A DNA stretch of 64,000 bases, from contig NZ_KI530712.1 in assembly GCF_000488215.1 (NCBI RefSeq), positions 686,881 through 750,880 on the forward strand. The letters run 5' to 3'. This DNA is from Acinetobacter nectaris CIP 110549. Its GTDB lineage: Bacteria; Pseudomonadota; Gammaproteobacteria; Pseudomonadales; Moraxellaceae. The notes beneath the pieces are model-generated. The model ran no database searches. It was given only the letters and a program-made list of their open reading frames with translations, and had not been told where the DNA came from. The position numbers were made by a program, and so were the translations under genes. This document shows positions 41,742 through 53,631 of the stretch, in pieces (the stretch's first letter is position 1; every line of letters starts with the position of its first letter).

Positions 41742-42890
41742 ATGAGCAGAAAAAGTACCTTTGCTGCACTTCTACTTTTACCTTCATTTACTTTTGCAGC
41801 AACTGTCTTATCTTCGCCACCAGAATTAGATAACAAGTCGTATGTCTTAATGGACTACCAAACGGGTCAAATTTTAGCAGCGAAAAATGAGAACGAAAAA
41901 CTCGCACCTGCATCCATGACAAAAATGATGACAAGTTACATCGTGGAGCAAAAACTTCTGAAAGGACAGCTAACAGAGAATGAAAATGTCCGCATGAATG
42001 AAGATGCATGGTGTCGTGGTAATAAATCAGAATCTTGTATGTTTGTACCTTTAAATGGTACTGCAACAGTCATGCAAATGTTGCGCGGTATTATTATTCA
42101 GTCTGGTAATGACTCAGCAAAAGCAATGGCTGAGCATATTGCAGGAAATGAAGGTACCTTTGCCTACATGATGAACCAAGAAGCAAAACGTATTGGTATG
42201 GTGAACACAAACTTTGTGAACTCTACTGGTTTACCTGCCGACGGTCATTACTCTACTGCAAAAGATATGGCTATCTTGGCACAGCATATTATTCATGACA
42301 GTGCAAAATACTACCCAATTTACTCTGAGAAAGAATTTACTTTCAATAATATTAAACAGGGTAACCGTAATCCACTTTTATATACAGACCCTACTGTAGA
42401 CGGTTTAAAAACAGGCCATACAGATGAAGCTGGCTACTGCTTAACAACATCAAGTAAACGTGGGCCAATGCGGCTAATCACCGTGATTTTTGGTGCACCA
42501 ACGATTAATGCACGTGCAAATCAAACACGACAATTGCTTGCTTGGGGCTATGCAAACTACGAAACGGTAAAAGTTAAATCTTCTGATCAACCACTGAAAA
42601 ATGTAAAAGTTTGGTTTGGTACAAAAAATGAAGTCCCAGTTGGTCTTGCAGAAGATTTTAGTGTAACTATGCCAAAAGGTCAGGCAAGTGACATTAAAAC
42701 AGATTTACAAATTTCTCAATCTATTAATGCACCACTACAGCAAGGTCAGATTGTTGGTAAATTGGTTGCATCTTTAGATGGTAAAGTAATTTCTGAAAAA
42801 CCTGTTGTTGCGCTTGAAGCTGTGGAAGAAGCTGGTTTCTTCTCAAGAATGATCGACCACATCAAACAATTCTTTAGTAATTTGTTCTAA
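41742..42890 (+). CDS. dacC: D-alanyl-D-alanine carboxypeptidase (PBP5/6 type)
   Basis: A 382-residue low-molecular-weight penicillin-binding protein. A signal peptide ends at FAA. The active-site motifs are all there: ASMTK (SxxK), SGN and KTGH. The C-terminal domain and the amphipathic anchor FFSRMIDHIKQFFSNLF hold it to the outer face of the inner membrane. It trims the last D-Ala from peptidoglycan stems and binds beta-lactams. Orthologue naming as dacC or dacA is uncertain. Confidence 0.92.
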   Translation: MSRKSTFAALLLLPSFTFAATVLSSPPELDNKSYVLMDYQTGQILAAKNENEKLAPASMTKMMTSYIVEQKLLKGQLTENENVRMNEDAWCRGNKSESCMFVPLNGTATVMQMLRGIIIQSGNDSAKAMAEHIAGNEGTFAYMMNQEAKRIGMVNTNFVNSTGLPADGHYSTAKDMAILAQHIIHDSAKYYPIYSEKEFTFNNIKQGNRNPLLYTDPTVDGLKTGHTDEAGYCLTTSSKRGPMRLITVIFGAPTINARANQTRQLLAWGYANYETVKVKSSDQPLKNVKVWFGTKNEVPVGLAEDFSVTMPKGQASDIKTDLQISQSINAPLQQGQIVGKLVASLDGKVISEKPVVALEAVEEAGFFSRMIDHIKQFFSNLF

Positions 42891-42983
42891 ACTTGAAATT
42901 ATTTTAAGTTTTCGATAACAAACATAGCATCATGTATCTAAATTGCGTAAAATACGTTTTTTGACTCATGATGCTTTTTCTTT

Positions 42984-43475
42984 ATGGCAAATGACTGGAC
43001 TGCACACGTTACTGTTGCTACGGTAATTCAAGAATCAAACCAATATCTGTTTGTAGAAGAACATTCAGAAGGTTTTGTGCACACAGTATTTAACCAACCT
43101 GCTGGACATGTTGAATGTGGTGAAACACTAATAGATGCTGCAATTCGAGAGACTTTAGAAGAAACAGGTCACTTGGTTGAAATTGATCATCTTATTGGTA
43201 TTTATACCTATCGCCCACCCATGGCACCAAATAAAACTTTCTTCCGTTTTTGTTTTGCTGCACATATTGTACAAGAGGCTGTTTCGGATACGCTAGATCC
43301 AGATATTATCCAAACAATATGGCTTTCCTCAGAAGCATTAGACCATTCAGCACGCGCACGTAGTCCACTGGTCAACCAAGCCATTAAAGATTTTGAAGCA
43401 GGAAAAAACTATCCTCTTTCCATGATTCATGAACATCCTTTCACTCCCCTTTTAACTCCAAATTTGGATGCCTAG
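42984..43475 (+). CDS. nudJ: NUDIX hydrolase, NudJ-like phosphatase
   Basis: A 163-residue protein. [23 protein letters not shown] is the Nudix box (shown here in full only as GHVECGET and RETLEETGH, about residues 43-65). NudJ hydrolyses HMP-PP and nucleoside tri- or diphosphates. The stop overlaps the mnmA start by eight bases. The order nudJ-mnmA-hflD-purB matches the enterobacterial cluster. Confidence 0.88.
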   Translation: MANDWTAHVTVATVIQESNQYLFVEEHSEGFVHTVFNQPAGHVECGETLIDAAIRETLEETGHLVEIDHLIGIYTYRPPMAPNKTFFRFCFAAHIVQEAVSDTLDPDIIQTIWLSSEALDHSARARSPLVNQAIKDFEAGKNYPLSMIHEHPFTPLLTPNLDA

Positions 43476-44613
43476 TCCTATGCAACAACGCGTCATCGTC
43501 GGTATGTCTGGTGGTGTAGATTCTTCTGTTTCTGCCGCTTTATTACTTCAACAAGGATACCAAGTTGAAGGTCTTTTCATGAAAAACTGGGAAGAAGATG
43601 ATGGAACAGAATACTGCACAGCACTTGAAGACCTTGCCGATGCTCAAGCCGTCGCTGACAAATTGGGTATTAAATTACATACAGCAAATTTTGCAATGGA
43701 ATATTGGGATCGTGTATTTGAGCACTTCCTTGCTGAATATGCGGCAGGACGTACACCAAACCCAGATATTCTATGTAATAAAGAAATTAAATTTAGAGCA
43801 TTTATAGACCATGCTTTAACACTAGGTGCAGATTTTATTGCAACAGGTCACTACACACGTCGCGGGCAAACACAGCAAAATAGCAATGGTGATACCTATG
43901 CACCGCTTTTACGTGGTTTAGATCAAAATAAAGATCAAAGTTATTTCCTTCATGCAGTACATGGACGTGAGATTAACAAAACACTCTTTCCTGTAGGCGA
44001 AATTGAAAAACCTGAAGTACGTCGTATCGCTGAAGAACTTGGTCTTGCAACTGCCAAGAAAAAAGACTCGACAGGTATTTGTTTTATTGGTGAACGTCGC
44101 TTTAATGACTTTTTAAAACAGTATTTACCTGCACAGCCCGGTAAAATTGTACTAGAAAATGGTGAAGAAGTTGGTGAACATCACGGCTTAATGTACTATA
44201 CGTTGGGTCAGCGTGGTGGAATTGGTTTAGGTGGTATGAAAAATGCGCAAGAAGGTGCATGGTTCGTATTACATAAAGACATTGAAGGCAATCGACTGGT
44301 TGTTGGTCAGGGTCATAACCATACTCTCATGCAAAGCACCAAACTCTGGAGTAAAGATATCGACTGGGTTGCTGGGGAACAATCAATTCCACCAGAAGGA
44401 TTTCGCTGTACTGCAAAAACACGTTATCGCCAATCTGACCAAACTTGTACTATATTTGTCGACGAAAACACGACAAATGGTATTTATGTCGTGTTTGATG
44501 AGCCTCAGCGTGCGGTTACACCCGGACAAAGTGTGGTCTTTTACACTGATGAAATTTGTTTAGGTGGTGGAGTTATTCATCATACAGATGCTCCTAAACC
44601 TAGTTTTCTATAA
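43468..44613 (+). CDS. mnmA: tRNA-specific 2-thiouridylase MnmA
   Basis: A 381-residue enzyme. [18 protein letters not shown] is the PP-loop; [12 protein letters not shown] and [13 protein letters not shown] hold the two catalytic cysteines; [10 protein letters not shown] follows. It puts sulfur on U34 of tRNAs for Lys, Glu and Gln using the Tus relay. The ATG at 43480 is an equally good start. It lies between nudJ and hflD in a conserved operon. Confidence 0.96.
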   Translation: MPSPMQQRVIVGMSGGVDSSVSAALLLQQGYQVEGLFMKNWEEDDGTEYCTALEDLADAQAVADKLGIKLHTANFAMEYWDRVFEHFLAEYAAGRTPNPDILCNKEIKFRAFIDHALTLGADFIATGHYTRRGQTQQNSNGDTYAPLLRGLDQNKDQSYFLHAVHGREINKTLFPVGEIEKPEVRRIAEELGLATAKKKDSTGICFIGERRFNDFLKQYLPAQPGKIVLENGEEVGEHHGLMYYTLGQRGGIGLGGMKNAQEGAWFVLHKDIEGNRLVVGQGHNHTLMQSTKLWSKDIDWVAGEQSIPPEGFRCTAKTRYRQSDQTCTIFVDENTTNGIYVVFDEPQRAVTPGQSVVFYTDEICLGGGVIHHTDAPKPSFL

Positions 44614-44634
44614 AGTAAAGAGGAATGATAAGGC

Positions 44635-45381
44635 ATGGTTGATGTTCCCTTTCAACAGCCTAAAGACTTAACCCATCGTCAAAATAGATTATTGGCATTG
44701 GCTGGCGTTTTTCAAGCGGCTCAGCTTACCCATATGACTGCAATGACAGGGTTAGGTCGAATTAATGACAGTGGCAACTTCTATTTTGAACAGCTTATTA
44801 AAGCAAGTCTCAATATTCGACCAACACAGTCAACCCATGAAAGAAGCCTAAAAACATTAGACTTCTTTCATGAAATTAATGACCTTATGCTCGGACTCAA
44901 GAATCTAGAAGACAGCATTCATACACCATTTAACAAAAGAACAATTCGTAAAATTCCTAAGATGCCCGTTGCAAAATTGCCAACGAGCTATGCCCTTTCA
45001 TTGTTACAACTCGAAAAAAAGGTGTATCAGAACCCTGAATACGTCAAGATTATTACGCAAACACAAGAAAAAATCTTAAAGCAGCTTTCTTTTTTCGACC
45101 AAAATTACATGCATCCAAGTATTATTGCCAATCTTGCACAAGCATATCTTGATACAGCCGCTCAAATTGAACCTCGCATATTAGTACGTGGTAGTGCAGA
45201 TGCATTTAAAGACAATCAGCATACCAATCGTATTCGTGCATCTCTATTTACAGGCTTACAGATGGCACACCTATGGCGTCAAGTCGGTGGTCGATCTATA
45301 CAGCTTGTGCTCGGAAAATATAAGCTTGTTCGAGACCTACATACAATTGCACGTACACAATTTCAACTTTTAGAGAAGTAA
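44635..45381 (+). CDS. hflD: High frequency lysogenization protein HflD homologue
   Basis: A 248-residue protein. [20 protein letters not shown] and [19 protein letters not shown] are HflD hallmarks. The E. coli protein is a peripheral membrane protein that binds lambda CII and lowers lysogeny; its host role is unclear. It lies between mnmA and purB as in other gamma-proteobacteria. The frame is somewhat longer than the E. coli protein (213 aa). Confidence 0.9.
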   Translation: MVDVPFQQPKDLTHRQNRLLALAGVFQAAQLTHMTAMTGLGRINDSGNFYFEQLIKASLNIRPTQSTHERSLKTLDFFHEINDLMLGLKNLEDSIHTPFNKRTIRKIPKMPVAKLPTSYALSLLQLEKKVYQNPEYVKIITQTQEKILKQLSFFDQNYMHPSIIANLAQAYLDTAAQIEPRILVRGSADAFKDNQHTNRIRASLFTGLQMAHLWRQVGGRSIQLVLGKYKLVRDLHTIARTQFQLLEK

Positions 45382-46812
<1,431 letters not shown>

Positions 46813-46827
46813 TTAGTTCGCTTTTGC

Positions 46828-46860
46828 ATAAAACCGAGTGACTTATTCACTCGGTTTTAT
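46828..46860. terminator. Bidirectional terminator between purB and the oxidase gene
   Basis: A 14-bp stem with AAAACCGAGTGA/TCACTCGGTTTT and a five-base loop sits between the convergent genes. Confidence 0.88.
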
Positions 46861-47989
46861 CATTAAAACGATTAAGTCTAAATGCAGACAAGTCATAATC
46901 AATAGCTTTTCCAAGCGCACGCTGTGCCATTAGCCAACCAAGAACGCTAACAAACTTAAAACCATGACCACTAAGTCCTGTCACAATTTGAATATTTTTC
47001 TTAGAGTTTAACCAATCAATAATAAAATCTTCATCAGGAGACATATCATAACTACAGGCTGCTCCATGTGAGAGATGCTCCACACCACTCAGATGATTTT
47101 TTAATAGACCTTCAACTTCTATAGCATCATTTGTATATGTTTCATACTCTGAGTTTTCATTTAATGTGCTTATATTCTGCCCTCCATCATGCCTTCCTAT
47201 CTTTATTTGCCCATTTTTTGCAGGAAAACCATAATATGTCGCAGAGTTTTTAAGCTGAATAGCAAAAGCAGGAAAACCTTTTTCTTCACTGAGTTTTTGA
47301 TCTGAAATATTAAACCATTCAAATACTTTTCTTTTAGGTTGTACTGGCAGTTCAGGGAAAATTTTGCCAATCCATGTTCCTGCGCAAACAATAACTTGTT
47401 TCGCATAGACCTCTTTCCCATCTGCCGATTGAATAATGACAAAATCTCGAGTTTCACAGTACTGAATTTTAATCACTTCAAAACCAAATAATTGTGATGC
47501 GCCTATTTTCCTCGACTCAGATAAATAAGTTTCTATAGCAAGTGGCGCATTTAGATATCCTGCATCGGGCTCAAAAAGCCCTATGTAAGATGCATCAAAC
47601 GTCCAATTTGGCCATCTTTTTTGTATTTCTAGTGTAGTATATTGCTTTATAGGAATATTATATTGTTGCGCGGTCATTAAAACATTTTTATAAAAATCTG
47701 TATTTTTGGGCGCAATATTAAGTACACCAACACGATGAAATATAGGTTTATTGGTTTTTAACTCTAAATCATTCCATAAGCATTGTGCCTTTAAAACCAA
47801 AGGAATATATTTTTCACCTTCTGCATACGCATGCCGCATCAAACGTGTTTCTCCATGATGGGAGCCTTTACAATGTGGAGGGTACTCCGAATCTATTTGA
47901 ACAACACTCGCTCCCATAGTACTTGAATAATATCCTGCCGCAGAACCAACAGAGCCTGTACCCACAACAGCAACATCATAAACTTTCAT
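46847..47989 (-). CDS. solA: SolA/sarcosine oxidase-like FAD oxidase
   Basis: A 380-residue flavoprotein. The N-terminal VYDVAVVGTGSVGSAAGYY is the FAD-binding fold. HGAACSYDMSPDEDFIIDWL contains the Cys (in AACSYD) that holds FAD covalently in monomeric sarcosine oxidase and SolA. SGHGFKFVSVLGWLMA is the C-terminal flavin motif. It should oxidise an N-methyl amino acid, making H2O2 and formaldehyde. The substrate (N-methyltryptophan or sarcosine) is not fixed by sequence. Confidence 0.85.
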   Translation of the reverse strand: MKVYDVAVVGTGSVGSAAGYYSSTMGASVVQIDSEYPPHCKGSHHGETRLMRHAYAEGEKYIPLVLKAQCLWNDLELKTNKPIFHRVGVLNIAPKNTDFYKNVLMTAQQYNIPIKQYTTLEIQKRWPNWTFDASYIGLFEPDAGYLNAPLAIETYLSESRKIGASQLFGFEVIKIQYCETRDFVIIQSADGKEVYAKQVIVCAGTWIGKIFPELPVQPKRKVFEWFNISDQKLSEEKGFPAFAIQLKNSATYYGFPAKNGQIKIGRHDGGQNISTLNENSEYETYTNDAIEVEGLLKNHLSGVEHLSHGAACSYDMSPDEDFIIDWLNSKKNIQIVTGLSGHGFKFVSVLGWLMAQRALGKAIDYDLSAFRLNRFNDKTE

Positions 47990-48196
47990 ATACTTCCCTC
48001 TATAATTACTTTAGATAGAGTCAATTTATCTTTTGTATGTTTTAAACACAAATATTCGAATTAATTTGTACCCTAGCGTGTAAATATTGTTAAGATGTAG
48101 AAACAATTAAGCGATTTTGCAATCGTTTAAGCACTGTAAAAGAATTTATGGTGTCAATAAGTAATAGGTTATATGGATATTTAAAAGGATCATTTA

Positions 48197-49348
48197 ATGA
48201 AAGCGAAAAATATCTTTCTTGCAGGATTTGCAGGTCTGACTCTGTGTGCAACTGCTAGTGCAGCAACACTTACAAGCCAACCCTACGGCACAACTAAAGA
48301 TGGACAAGCTGTAGAACAATATACCATGACCAATAAAAATGGCGTTTCTGTGTCATTTATTAGTTTTGGTGGTGTAATTACACATATTATTACCCCTGAT
48401 GCTAAAGGCAAAAAAGAAAATATTGTTTTAGGTTTCGATAACTTACATGGATATGAAGTTACAGATACTAAAGAAGGTATTCACTTTGGTGCGCTCATTG
48501 GTCGCTATGCTAACCGTATTGGAAATGGCGAATTTACTTTAGATGGTAAGACATACCATTTAGAAAAAAATAATGGCCCAAACACACTTCACAGTGGCAA
48601 CCCAGGTTATGACAAACGTGTTTGGCAAGTAGAACCAACTATTAAAAATGGTTCAACAGTCCAAGCTGTTTTAAAACTTACAAGTCCTGACGGCGACCAA
48701 GGCTTCCCAGGAAAATTAAATGTTGAAGTCATTTATAGTTTATCTGACAACAACGAGTTTAAAATTGAATATAAAGCAACAACAGATAAACCAACTGTTG
48801 TTAACTTAACAAATCATAGTTATTTTAACCTCGCTGGTGTTAAAAACAGCCCTTATGGCGTGCTAGACAACATTGTACAACTTAATTCAGATCATACACT
48901 CGTTACAGATGAAAACTCACTTCCAACAGGGAAACTTGCATCTGTAGTTGGTACACCATTCGACTTTAGAAAACCAAAAGTAATTTCTAAAGACATTCGT
49001 GATGGTAATGAACAGTTAGCTTATGGTTATGGTTATGACCAAACTTGGGTACTTAAACAAGACAATTCAAACACCCTACAGAAAGCTGCTTTAGTTCTAG
49101 ATCCAAAATCGAAACGTACATTAGAAATTTCAACAACTCAACCAAGTATTCAATTCTATACAGCAAACCACCTACTTGGAAATGTAATTGGTGCAAATAG
49201 TACGCTTTATCGTCAAGGTGATGCATTCGCACTTGAAACACAGCATTATCCAGATAGTCCAAATAAAGCAAACTTTCCTTCTACACGTTTGAATCCTGGT
49301 CAAACGTATGACAATGTAACCATCTTTAAATTTGGTGTTGCTAAATAA
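48197..49348 (+). CDS. mro: Secreted aldose 1-epimerase (galactose mutarotase)
   Basis: A 383-residue protein with a signal peptide cut after ASA (about residue 22). The catalytic His residues are in [13 protein letters not shown] and [13 protein letters not shown]; the Glu lies in [14 protein letters not shown]. The exported form matches the classic Acinetobacter mutarotase Mro, which speeds alpha/beta exchange of sugars. It would feed periplasmic glucose dehydrogenase. An AAAAGGA lies before the ATG. Confidence 0.92.
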   Translation: MKAKNIFLAGFAGLTLCATASAATLTSQPYGTTKDGQAVEQYTMTNKNGVSVSFISFGGVITHIITPDAKGKKENIVLGFDNLHGYEVTDTKEGIHFGALIGRYANRIGNGEFTLDGKTYHLEKNNGPNTLHSGNPGYDKRVWQVEPTIKNGSTVQAVLKLTSPDGDQGFPGKLNVEVIYSLSDNNEFKIEYKATTDKPTVVNLTNHSYFNLAGVKNSPYGVLDNIVQLNSDHTLVTDENSLPTGKLASVVGTPFDFRKPKVISKDIRDGNEQLAYGYGYDQTWVLKQDNSNTLQKAALVLDPKSKRTLEISTTQPSIQFYTANHLLGNVIGANSTLYRQGDAFALETQHYPDSPNKANFPSTRLNPGQTYDNVTIFKFGVAK

Positions 49349-49554
49349 TTTAGCAGGATTACAAACAAACCAATGATGTACTATAAAAATAGTCATCATT
49401 GGCACTTCTACCGTATTTTATACTCCTAGTAAACTTAAAACTCGTTACTACCCTATAAATAGAACAATACGTTTTATACATGTTATTTAAATAAATAATT
49501 AGAAATATAAAATAGACCATAAGAAATCAGCCACAAATTATAGGGGTATGTATA

Positions 49555-50247
49555 ATGAAAACGTATTTACATCGCAGTGAAGATCGCGGACATGTCCAAG
49601 CAGGTTGGCTAAATACATATCATAGCTTTTCATTTGGTAGTTGGTACGATCCACGTTTTATGGGCGTCAGTGCTCTACGCGTTATTAATGATGATACTGT
49701 AGCACCACATAATGGCTTTGGGACTCATCCGCATGACAATATGGAAATTCTTACTTGTGTCTTATCAGGCACTGTAACTCATAAAGATAGTATGGGTAAT
49801 GAAGGGCATATTCATGCAGGCGAATGGCAATTAATGAGTGCTGGTACAGGTGTACGCCATAGTGAAATAAATGATCAGGATATCCCTGTTCATCTATTAC
49901 AAATATGGATTCAACCGAATGTACGTGATGCAGAGCCAACATATCAGCAGATTAAACGAGATCCTCGTGAGCAACCGAATAAATGGCACCTAATTGTCGG
50001 ACCTAATGAAGCTGCGCCTATGCATATTCGCCAAGATGCCGAAGTAAAAACAGCTTATCTCACCCGAGATAATCAATTGCCTGTTACAACAACACAAGGA
50101 CTAAATTATGTTCATGTTATTTCAGGTAAAGTCATGATTAATAATGAAGTTGTAAATGCAGGTGATGCACTAGCTTTTGCTGAGAACTTTGATGTTACAG
50201 CGCTAGAAGATAGCCAAATGATTTGGTTCGACTTACCTAAAGTATAG
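49555..50247 (+). CDS. Pirin-family cupin (YhhW-like)
   Basis: A 230-residue bicupin. GTHPHDNMEILTCVLSG and SAGTGVRHSEIND carry the metal ligands (two His, a His and a Glu). YhhW has quercetin 2,3-dioxygenase activity; the real role of pirins in bacteria is unclear, possibly redox sensing. The last strand set ends in MIWFDLPKV. AGGGGTATGTATA precedes the ATG. A hairpin terminator is shared with the next gene. Confidence 0.9.
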   Translation: MKTYLHRSEDRGHVQAGWLNTYHSFSFGSWYDPRFMGVSALRVINDDTVAPHNGFGTHPHDNMEILTCVLSGTVTHKDSMGNEGHIHAGEWQLMSAGTGVRHSEINDQDIPVHLLQIWIQPNVRDAEPTYQQIKRDPREQPNKWHLIVGPNEAAPMHIRQDAEVKTAYLTRDNQLPVTTTQGLNYVHVISGKVMINNEVVNAGDALAFAENFDVTALEDSQMIWFDLPKV

Positions 50248-50253
50248 TTATGC

Positions 50254-50290
50254 ATAATAAAGTAGGAGAATATACCTCCTACTTTATTAT
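50254..50290. terminator. Bidirectional terminator
   Basis: A 15-bp perfect stem (50254-50268 with 50276-50290) with AAAGTAGGAG lies between the pirin and cyclase genes. Confidence 0.88.
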
Positions 50291-50296
50291 CAAAGC

Positions 50297-51649
50297 TTAG
50301 TAAATAGAAACAGTATTTTTCCCTAAACTCTTTGAACGATATAAAGCATGATCTGCATGAGCTAATAAATGCTTAAAATTCTCAAGATATAGCTGATTTT
50401 CAAATAGTACTGTATATCCTATACTCAATGTAATCGGCATATCAAATTCTTGATAGCTATTGGCTAAAAATTGATTACAGAACTCTTCTAACTGTTTTTT
50501 GTACTCTTGTTCAATTTCCACATTCAGAATAATAATAAACTCATCTCCACCGTAACGGTATAGACCTGCCTCTAAAAAACTATTTATTAATTGATCTGCA
50601 AGCGAAATAATTACACGGTCTCCCATAAGATGACCAAATGAATCATTGATCTGTTTAAAATTATCAATATCAATAATTGCAATAAGAATAGTTTCTGATT
50701 TTCCTAAAAATCGACCTATTTTAAGATCTTCAATAAGTCCTTTCCTATTCCATAACTGAGATAAATCATCTGTCCACTGTGACTGTCGTAACTTCTCTTT
50801 AATCATTTCATTATTGTTTACCAGTACCGCAATAAAAAATGCACTAGAAACCGTTGCTACAATAGCAATACGATAATAATTTAGACTTGTAAAAATAGCA
50901 CTATTACTCAAATAACTTCCTGTTTTAATAACTCCATAAGAAATAAGAAAAATTAAAAAAAATCCATTAATTGATACCAGCCATGCAGCTATACGTAAGT
51001 TATAGAAAATAGCACATGCAATTAAAATAGGTACAATCAAACAAATATTTACTGCTGCTGTAAATTTAATTATAAAACAATAATATAGAATTAAGAATAG
51101 TAATGGATAGTAATTAAATCCTCTTTTTAAATATACATTGGTTCTATACATCAATAATAGAGGAATAACCAATAAAGCTGTCGATAACTGCTCACATCCC
51201 CACTCAGCCATAGCTGGAAAAAATTCTGTCTTTTTAAATGTTATGGCACCTCCAATTAAACTAGTTATTAACGATGAAATACTAAGAACTAAAAAGATTT
51301 TTAAAAGCTGGATTTCTGATAAAATTTTAAAATCCAACTTCAATGCTGACAAGCTAATTGAGGTTATAAGAACAAATGCTAAATTTGGAATATTAATATA
51401 AAATGCATCAAGATCTTTAAAGAAAAAACTATCTAGTACATATAAAAGAATATAGAAAGTGAAAGAAAAAATAATTTTATCTAGCATTTTAAAGTTTAGA
51501 ATAAGCATCACTACTAAAGAGTTAGCAGGCCAAAATGTAGATAAAACCTCATAAGGCCTTGCTATATAATTAAGCGTATAGCAGATAGCTACAATTATGA
51601 CTAGTTTAAATAAGTTAAATAGATTTCTTTGTTTTTCTGCTATGAGCAT
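50297..51649 (-). CDS. Diguanylate cyclase with MASE1-like membrane sensor
   Basis: A 450-residue protein. The first 280 or so residues form eight to ten membrane segments of MASE1 type (IARPYEVLSTFWPANSLVV near the start). The GGDEF domain (about residues 285-450) has SQLWNRKGLI, AIIDIDNFKQINDSFGHLMG and YRYGGDEFIIIL, an intact active site. The product-inhibition RxxD site five residues before GGDEF is missing. It should make cyclic di-GMP in response to an unknown membrane signal. It is monocistronic. Confidence 0.9.
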   Translation of the reverse strand: MLIAEKQRNLFNLFKLVIIVAICYTLNYIARPYEVLSTFWPANSLVVMLILNFKMLDKIIFSFTFYILLYVLDSFFFKDLDAFYINIPNLAFVLITSISLSALKLDFKILSEIQLLKIFLVLSISSLITSLIGGAITFKKTEFFPAMAEWGCEQLSTALLVIPLLLMYRTNVYLKRGFNYYPLLFLILYYCFIIKFTAAVNICLIVPILIACAIFYNLRIAAWLVSINGFFLIFLISYGVIKTGSYLSNSAIFTSLNYYRIAIVATVSSAFFIAVLVNNNEMIKEKLRQSQWTDDLSQLWNRKGLIEDLKIGRFLGKSETILIAIIDIDNFKQINDSFGHLMGDRVIISLADQLINSFLEAGLYRYGGDEFIIILNVEIEQEYKKQLEEFCNQFLANSYQEFDMPITLSIGYTVLFENQLYLENFKHLLAHADHALYRSKSLGKNTVSIY

Positions 51650-51787
51650 CTATATTTATTCACTTTATAGTAAAAGCCATCACTTTATAATATATTTTAT
51701 ATACTCAATTTTTACTATTATTCTTCATATAACTTTTGTTTCTAATCACTATATGCCACAGCAATACTAAATAGTTTTACCTTGACT

Positions 51788-52210
51788 TTAATCTATTAAA
51801 GCACTTTTATACTGTGCCTCTGTCACAGGTTCCAACCAATCTACGTTGTGTCCATTTTCATCAGTTCCTGTCAATGCCAAATGAGTCATTGCACAGTTAC
51901 ATCCAGCGCCATGCCAATGCTTTACGCCTGGTGGACAATAAACCACATCTCCTACTGCTATTTTTTCAGCAGGCTTACCCCATTCTTGCACAATGCCTTC
52001 TCCTTCTGTAACAATAAGATATTGTCCTTTAGGATGCCTATGCCAGACAGTTCTCGCGGTTGTATCAAAGTTGACATATGCTGATGGTACGTTAATCCCA
52101 TCTTTGACAGTGGTCAGCGGTGAAATTTCAACAGTACCTGTAAAGTTTTGATTTGAACCTTGAATTACTTGCCGCTGAATTGATTTTTTTACTGTTTGTA
52201 CATCACTCAT
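51788..52210 (-). CDS. Cupin-domain protein
   Basis: About 140 residues from MSDVQTVKKSI. The cupin motifs are TVWHRHPKGQYLIVTEGEG and GDVVYCPPGVKHWHG, giving a metal site of three His. These resemble small cupins of the carboxymuconolactone or hydroxynitrile lyase-like group. AAGGAAG eight bases before the ATG at 52210 decides the start. Reaction unknown. Confidence 0.8.
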   Translation of the reverse strand: MSDVQTVKKSIQRQVIQGSNQNFTGTVEISPLTTVKDGINVPSAYVNFDTTARTVWHRHPKGQYLIVTEGEGIVQEWGKPAEKIAVGDVVYCPPGVKHWHGAGCNCAMTHLALTGTDENGHNVDWLEPVTEAQYKSALID

Positions 52211-52371
52211 TTTATGTTCTTCCTTACTATTGATACATTCATTTCCATCAGCCATATTGAAATACCATCACATATAAACCGATTTATTTAGTATAAGAAG
52301 TAACGTGCTTATGTGCTTTTATGATCCTCTTTAATATTTGCCTAATCCTCCAATTTCTCATGTACTAATAT

Positions 52372-52411
52372 AAAAACCTCTCATACTGAATACAGTAAAA
52401 GAGGGTTTTTT
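52372..52411. terminator. Terminator after sbmA
   Basis: The stem AAAAACCTCT/AGAGGGTTTTT (52372-52381 with 52400-52410), with one bulged base, ends the minus-strand sbmA transcript. Confidence 0.8.
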
Positions 52412-52426
52412 AGAAAAAAACTAAGC

Positions 52427-53617
52427 TTAAATGATTGATTCAAATAATTTTAATCGTTTTTTAATGGATAAAAGCTCAATAATGACCTTCCAAGAATTCA
52501 CTAAATACTGGAAAGATGTACTGACTTCATCAAAAACATTTCGAATTTGATTAATTAATCCCAATGTCATAATTCCGGCTGAAATAGATGGAAATAAAAT
52601 GATTAAATTAAAGATAATATCAAGCTGTACATACCATGAACTCACCATATTAAAATAAGAATAATGAAAATATAGCTTAAAATAGTTATATCTCACTTCT
52701 TTAAATAAACTTTCTAATGTTAAAGGCTTTGCACGGTTAGGGTCATCCTCTCCGTAAACCAGTTCTTTACGATATGATGCTTCAACTCTTTGATTATTAA
52801 ACTCTAACCCGGGAAGTTTCATTCCTGTAAACATCAAAAGTAATGTACCAAAAATTGACCACACAATACTTGCCCATACCAAAGAATGAGGAACACTCCC
52901 TACAAATGGTAAAGTGGGAACAGACTTAGAAAGCTCGATTAAAATCGGTGTAAATGCAATTAATGTCATCAAAGATTTTATGAATTTCACACCTAAATCT
53001 TCCATGATTGTTGCAAACCTCATGGTATCTTCTTGTACACGTTGAGATGCACCCTCAATATGCCTTAATTTTTTCCAATGAAGAACATAATACTCATTCA
53101 TTGCCGTTCTCCAACGAAAAATATAATGACTAATAAAAAATGAGTTAATTACATTTAATGTCACTGAAAACATAGCAATATATAGAAAAATTAATATTCC
53201 ATGATAAAGCTTACTGATATCTCCGCCTTTATTGAGAAGTATACTTTGCACTAAATCCCAAAATGGCCCATACCACTCATTCACGGCAATACTGATTTGC
53301 ACACCTAACCAAATATTAAATAAAATAAATGCTGAGCCTAATATCGACCATTTATTCCACTTATGGTGACTAAAAATCTTCCAAAATATAAAAAAAATAA
53401 GAACTGATGCAAAATACCAAATATAAGACCATATATACATTAGATCAATAAATCGACTTACACCAACAGATGACTTTTCAATAAAATAATTTTTAGGAAA
53501 ACCAATATACACAGCCCAACTCTTCCCTCCTAAAATCCATATAAAGGAACTAGTAAGAGACCATATAACAAATGAAATAAAAAACTGAATAGGCGCTGGG
53601 AAAAATGACTTGAACAT
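52427..53617 (-). CDS. sbmA: SbmA/BacA-type peptide importer
   Basis: A 396-residue inner-membrane protein with about seven to eight spans. It follows E. coli SbmA along its length: MFKSFFPAP, NEWYGPFWDLVQ, FISHYIFRWRTAMNEYY, LRHIEGASQRVQEDTMRFA, KLPGLEFNNQRVEASYRKEL and YLVNSWKVIIELLSI. SbmA and BacA bring in peptides such as microcins, bleomycin and proline-rich peptides using the proton gradient; no ATP domain is present. The gene lies 15 bases behind a TonB-dependent receptor, so the two probably share a transcript and a substrate path. Confidence 0.93.
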   Translation of the reverse strand: MFKSFFPAPIQFFISFVIWSLTSSFIWILGGKSWAVYIGFPKNYFIEKSSVGVSRFIDLMYIWSYIWYFASVLIFFIFWKIFSHHKWNKWSILGSAFILFNIWLGVQISIAVNEWYGPFWDLVQSILLNKGGDISKLYHGILIFLYIAMFSVTLNVINSFFISHYIFRWRTAMNEYYVLHWKKLRHIEGASQRVQEDTMRFATIMEDLGVKFIKSLMTLIAFTPILIELSKSVPTLPFVGSVPHSLVWASIVWSIFGTLLLMFTGMKLPGLEFNNQRVEASYRKELVYGEDDPNRAKPLTLESLFKEVRYNYFKLYFHYSYFNMVSSWYVQLDIIFNLIILFPSISAGIMTLGLINQIRNVFDEVSTSFQYLVNSWKVIIELLSIKKRLKLFESII

Positions 53618-53631
53618 ATAATTTTACACCA

